Assembly: GCF_900188125.1 (NCBI RefSeq) | Contig: NZ_FZOW01000026.1 | Coordinates: 1-62,790, forward strand | Source: Rhodococcoides kyotonense | Lineage (GTDB): Bacteria > Actinomycetota > Actinomycetes > Mycobacteriales > Mycobacteriaceae | Length of the DNA: 62,790 nucleotides | Direction: 5' to 3' | Shown here: positions 56,201 to 62,200 of the stretch, one piece after another | Position numbering within the stretch: position 1 is the stretch's first letter | Layout of the letters: every line of letters begins with the position of its first letter | Notes under the pieces: generated by a model | Databases searched by the model: none | Seen by the model: the letters and a program-made list of their open reading frames with translations, nothing else | Told to the model about the DNA's origin: nothing | Position numbers and translations under genes: made by a program

Positions 56201-59200
56201 GCCGCAGACTGCAGCGTCGACGACAACGCCGCACTCAGGTCGAGGAGTAGTTCGTCGGCGTCGGCGGACACTGCACGGTTCTGGTCGACGGAGGACAGCA
56301 TCGTGGGTTCGGAGACGCCGTCGAGCGCCTCGGCCCACTTCTGCCGCGATGCCGAGAAGTCCTGCTCGGCTACCCATGCGAGGAAGTTGCGGTACGAGCG
56401 CACCCGCGGGAGAGCCGCTGCGTCACCACGAAGTGCGTACAGCGCCAACAGGTCCCGCATCAGGAGCGGCGAAGACCAGCCGTCGAGCAGGAGGTGATGG
56501 CTCGACACGAGGAAGCGGTAGTCGCCTTCCGACATCTTCACGAGTGTGAAGCGCATCAGAGGCGCCGACGTCAGCTCGAAGTGCTCGGCCTTGTCCCGGG
56601 CGCGAAGCGCATCGAACTCCGCCTCACGCAGCTCGGCAGGTCGGTCGCTCAGATCCAGCTCACGCCACGGAACATCGACGGAATCGAGGACGAGCTGCAC
56701 CGACGTACCGTCGGCGCTCTGGACGAACGCGGTCCGTAGGTTCGGGTACCTGTCCAGAAGTGCCTGGGCGGCACCCCGGAGCCGCTCTGCATCCACGGTG
56801 CCGGTCAGCTTCAGCAGCACCCGCATCGTGTACACGTCGAGCGACTGGGACGCTCCGCCGGCTTCGCTCCTGCCCGAAGTCTGCGCGATGAGCGCGTGGA
56901 ACAACAGACCGGACTGCAGCGGCGCCAGCGACCAGATGTCGGAGACACCTGCGAAGCCGGACTCCCACACATCGATGTCGTGCTGCGACACCGGGATCAG
57001 AGGAACGTCCGACGGTGTCAGACCGCCCGCGTCCGGTCCCGCCATGTGCTGGGCGAGTGCATTCAACGCGTCCGACCACAGCGCCGCGAACTCTTCCGCA
57101 TCGTCGCGCGACAGCAGTGCCTGCGGGTAGGTGAAACTCGCGGTCAGACGTGGTCCGTCTGCGGTGTCCACGACGGCCGAGTTGATGTCGATCGTCGCGT
57201 TGGCAGGCATGTCCGGGTCGCCCGGTGCACCGACATCCGCCAGCAGTCGATTCGGCAGCCAGGCTCCCCCGGTGAGTTCCTCGGAGATTCCTTCGGTACT
57301 CACGCGGCCCAGGTAGTTGAAGCTCACCTGCGGCGAGTTCGATGAGGCCTCGAGAACCTTCGACGTCTCGCCGTTGAGGTAGCGCAGCAGGCCGTACCCC
57401 ATACCCTTGTCGGGAACCGCGAGCAGCTGTTCCTTGACCGCCTTGACGACGGCGCCCATCGCGGAACCCGCTGCCAGCGCGTCGGCGATGTCGATCCCTC
57501 GGACATCGAAGCGAACGGGGAACGCGCTGGTGAACCAGCCCACCGTCCGAGAGAGGTCCGCCCCTGGCACGATGGCTTCTTCGCGTCCGTGGCCTTCGAG
57601 CTTGACGAGCGCCTCGGGCAGATCCACTCCGCGTCGCGTACGCCATTCGGCCAGCGCAACGACGAGTGCGGCGAGCAGACCGTCGTTGACACCGCCGTTG
57701 AAGCGTGCAGGCACCGTCGTGAGTGTGGCTTCGGTGACCGTCGCCGACAGCTCGACGTCCACGCGATCGGTGGTCGACAGCGTGTCGACCGCGGGATCGA
57801 ACATCCTCGCACCCAGCGCCGGATCGGAACCCGCGAGAACCTCTGTCCACCAGGTGATTTCGGCCTCGCGGGCACTGTCGTGCGCTGCATCGACGAGACC
57901 GTGTGCCCACCGCCGCATCGACGTACCGACGGGAGCGAGAGCGACGTTCTGCTCCGCAGCGGCCTGACCCCACGCAATTGCGAGGTCCGGCAACAGGATT
58001 CGCCAGGACACTCCATCGACGACGAAGTGATGAGCGACGATCAGCAGGACTCCGGGACGCGGGACGTCGCCGTCTGCCGTACCGAAGTGGAACCACACGA
58101 AGTCGACCATTCGGCCGGTCTCGGGGTCGAGCCTTCCCTTGGCAGCATCGAGTTCCGTCTCGGCGCGAGCGACGAGGTCGTCGTCCGCGATGGATGCATC
58201 CAGATCGACGCGAGTGAGTAGGTCGTCGACGTTCACTGCGCCAGCCTCGCGGGCGTGGAACGTCCACTCCCCACCCTCGGCGCGTTCGAGCACCGAGCGC
58301 AGAACGTCGTGATGGTCGAGAACCGCACCGATGGACCGGCCGAGCAGATCTCGCTCGATTCCGGTCGGAAGCGTCACCGCAACCGACTGTGCGAACCTGG
58401 AGAACCCACCCGGTCCACACACGATCGACTGCATGATCGGCGTCAGCGCGAGCGGTCCGACGCCGCCACCGGGAAGTTCCGCGACGACGGGACGTTCCTC
58501 TGTCTCGCCCAGAACGGTTGCGACCTCGGCCAATCCGGCGACCGACTTGCGCTCGAAGACGTCGCGAGGCGTGAACGACAATCCTCGTGCACGCGCGCGG
58601 GACACGAGCTGAATGGAGACGATGCTGTCGCCGCCGAGCGCGAAGAACGACTCGTCGACGCTGACTCGATCGAGGCCGAGAACGTCCGCGAACACCTCGG
58701 CGATGATCGTCTCGACTTCGTTGCCCGCAGCGCGGAACTCCTGCTGCTCGAACACCGGCTCGGGCAACGCTGCGCGATCCAACTTGCCGACCGGGGTCAG
58801 CGGGACGGCGTCCAGCACGACGATGACGGCCGGAACCATGTGGGCCGGCAACGACCGTGCGACGAACGCCGACAGCTCGGTCGTGTCGACTGTCGCGCCA
58901 CGGGCCGGCAGCACGTAGGACACGAGAGCCGTTTGACCCGACTGTAATTCGTGGCCGAGGGTCGCAGCGAACGACACGCTGTCGTGTTGCACGAGCGCGG
59001 TGTCGATCTCGCCCAACTCGACGCGGAAGCCACGGATCTTGATCTGGAAGTCGGAGCGCCCGACGAATTCGATGTTGACGGCAGCCGGATCCAACGACAC
59101 GGCGTCGGATCCGAACGTCCATCGGACGATGTCGCCGGTCCGGTACATGCGGGTGCCAGGAGCGCCGTACGGATTGGCGACGAATCGGGTCGACGTCAGG

Positions 59201-62200
59201 TCGAAACGCTCGTGGTAACCACGAGCCAACGCACCACCCGCGAGATAGAGCTCACCTGCGGCACCGACCGGGACGGGATTCATGCGGCCGTCGAGCACGA
59301 GCGCCGACATGCCGTGGATCGGTCGACCGACGGTGATCGGCATACCGGGCCGCAGCTCGGCGAACGTCGAGATGATCGTTGTCTCGGTCGGGCCGTATCC
59401 GTTGAAGTACTTGCGACCCGCTGCCCATCGCGCCAGAAGATCGGGCGTCGTCACGTCGCCGCCGACGGACGCGACCTTCAGACTGTCGACGCCGGACGGA
59501 TCCACCGTGCCCAGTACAGCTGGGGTGATGATCGTGTGGGTGACCTGCTCGGACTTCAGAAGATCCCCGAGATCGTCACCGCCGATGATCGACGCGGGTA
59601 CGACGACCAACGTCGCACCCTCGGAGAAGGCTGCCATCCACTCGAGCACCGACGGGTCGAAGCTCGGCGAACAGATGTGCAGGAACCGGGAATCCGAGTC
59701 CAGGTGGTACAGGTCGGTCGCTGCATCGAGGACGCCTCCGAGCCCGCTGTGCGTGACGACGACGCCCTTCGGCAGTCCGGTGGAACCGGACGTGTAGATC
59801 ATGTAGGCGGCGTGGTCGATGTCGAGCGGCGACGTCCGGTCGGCATCGGTGACGGACGTGTCGGACTGCGTCGCGACCAGTTCCCTGAAATCGGGATCCT
59901 CGATCGAAATCCAGTCGGTCGTGGTCGGCAGGTTCGGCGCGAACTCGGTCGACGTGATGCCGAACAACGCGCCCGAATCGCCGAGCATGTGCTCGACGCG
60001 TCCGATCGGATAGGTCGGGTCGACCGGCAGGTGGGCGGCACCGGACTTGGCGACGGCCCACACCGACAGCACCATCTCGTACGACCGGGGGAAGGCCAGT
60101 GCGACGATGGCGTCGGGTCCGGCTCCGCGGTCGATGAGAACCCGTGCGATACGGGTGGATTCGGAATCGAGCTCACGGTAGGTGATCGAACGGCCGTCCA
60201 CGCGGACCGCGATGCCGTCCGGGTTGATCTCGACACCGCGTCCGAAGATCTCGGGAAGCGTGCCGCCATGGGTGACCTCGTCGCCGTGGACGTGCGTCAA
60301 CCAGTCGTATTCGTCGTCCTCGAGAATGATGAGATCGCCGACCGGGCGCTCGGGCGTGCTGACGACGCCGTGCAGGATGCGCACGAAGCGACGAGCGAAG
60401 ACGTCCACCGTCTTCTGGTCGAACAGTGCCGAGGCGTAGGTGAATTCGGCCGAGATTCCGGTCTTCGCGCCGGTCGAGTCCGTGTGCTCCGACAGCAGCA
60501 GCGACAGGTCGAATTTCGCGACATCGATGTCGAAGTCGACCGCACTGACCTTCAGCCCGGGCAGCTCGAAACTTGTCTCGGGGAAGTTCTGGAACGACAG
60601 CGCCACCTGGAACAGCGGATGCCGCGCGGTGGAACGCTCGGGGTTCAGGATTTCGACGAGCCGCTCGAACGGAATGTCCGCGTGGCCGAATGCCTTCAGA
60701 TCCGTGTCGCGGTTCGCCTGCAGCAGGTCTGCGAACCCCTTGGAGGCGTCGACCTCGGAGCGCAGCACGAGCGTGTTGACGAACATGCCGATGACGTCGT
60801 CGAGTTCCGCTTCGCCGCGGCCGGCGATCGGCGTGCCGACGGCGATGTCGGATGTGCCCGACAGTCGCGACAGCAGTACGGCCAACGCCGAGTGCATGAC
60901 CATGAACAGCGTCGTTCCGGTCGTGCGTGCGAGTGCGACGAGGTCGCGGTGCAGTTCCGCGTCGATGTAGAACCGCGAGGTTCCACCCGCGAAGGACTGC
61001 ACGGCGGGCCGCGGCCTGTCGAACGGAAGAACCAGTTCGTCGGCGAGGCCATCGAGCGCGGTCTTCCAATAGTCGGCCTGCGCGGAGATGAGCGACGCCG
61101 GATCGTTCTCGTCGCCGAGAACTGCACGCTGCCACAGTGTGTAGTCGGCGTACTGGATCGCCAGCGGCGACCACCCGGGAGCCTCGCCGACGGTCCGCGC
61201 TGCGTACGCGAGCATGACATCGCGCGTGAGCGGTCCCATCGACCAGCCGTCTGCGCTGATGTGGTGTGCGACGAACACCAACACGTACTCGGTCGCGGAC
61301 AATTCGAACAGTTCAGCGTGCAGCGGCACCTCGGTGGTGACGTCGAAACCCGTCTCCACGATCGCGGCGATGCGCGGCAACAGTTCGTCCTCGGCGACGC
61401 GCGTCGGCGTCAGCACCGGCACCGCGGCCTCTGTCGGCAGAATCACCTGTGCCGCAACACCATCGGTCTCCGGGTAGACGGTACGCAGCGACTCGTGACG
61501 AGCCAAGACGTCGCCGACGGCCGCCTGCAGCGCCGACACGTCCAACGTGCCCGACATCCGGATGGCGACGGGCAGGTTGTTGACGGCCGATTCGGTGTCG
61601 AATCGGTTGAGGAACCACATGCGCTGCTGAGCGAGCGACAGCGGTACGTGGTCGGGGCGGACACCTGCGACGAGCGCTGCGCGTCCACCGCCCCCGACGT
61701 GGGATTCCGCCCGTGCGGCAAGCGCCTCGACTGTCGAGGCCTCGAACAGAACACGCACCGGGACACGGGCGTTCAGAGCCGCACCGACGCGGGAGACGAC
61801 CTGCGTCGCGATGAGCGAGTTTCCACCCAATTCGAAGAAGTCGTCGTCGAGTCCGACGCGGTCGATACCGAGCACGTCGGCGAAGACTCCCGCGACGATC
61901 TCCTCGACGAGTGTCGTGGGTGTGCGGAAAGCGCGCGCCTCGAACACAGGCTCCGGCAATGCATTTCGATCCAGCTTGCCCGATGCGCCGATCGGAAGGG
62001 CGTCGAGCACGACGAACGCCGACGGCACCATGTACGACGGAAGCGAGCGGGCTACAGCGGACTGCAACGCACCGGAATCGGCCGTGGAGTCGCCGGCAGG
62101 AACGATGTAGGCGACCAGCTGCTCGGACCGAACCAGGACCACTGCCGTCGACACTGTGTCCTGTGCCGCGAGGGCCGATTCGATCTCACCGAGTTCGATG

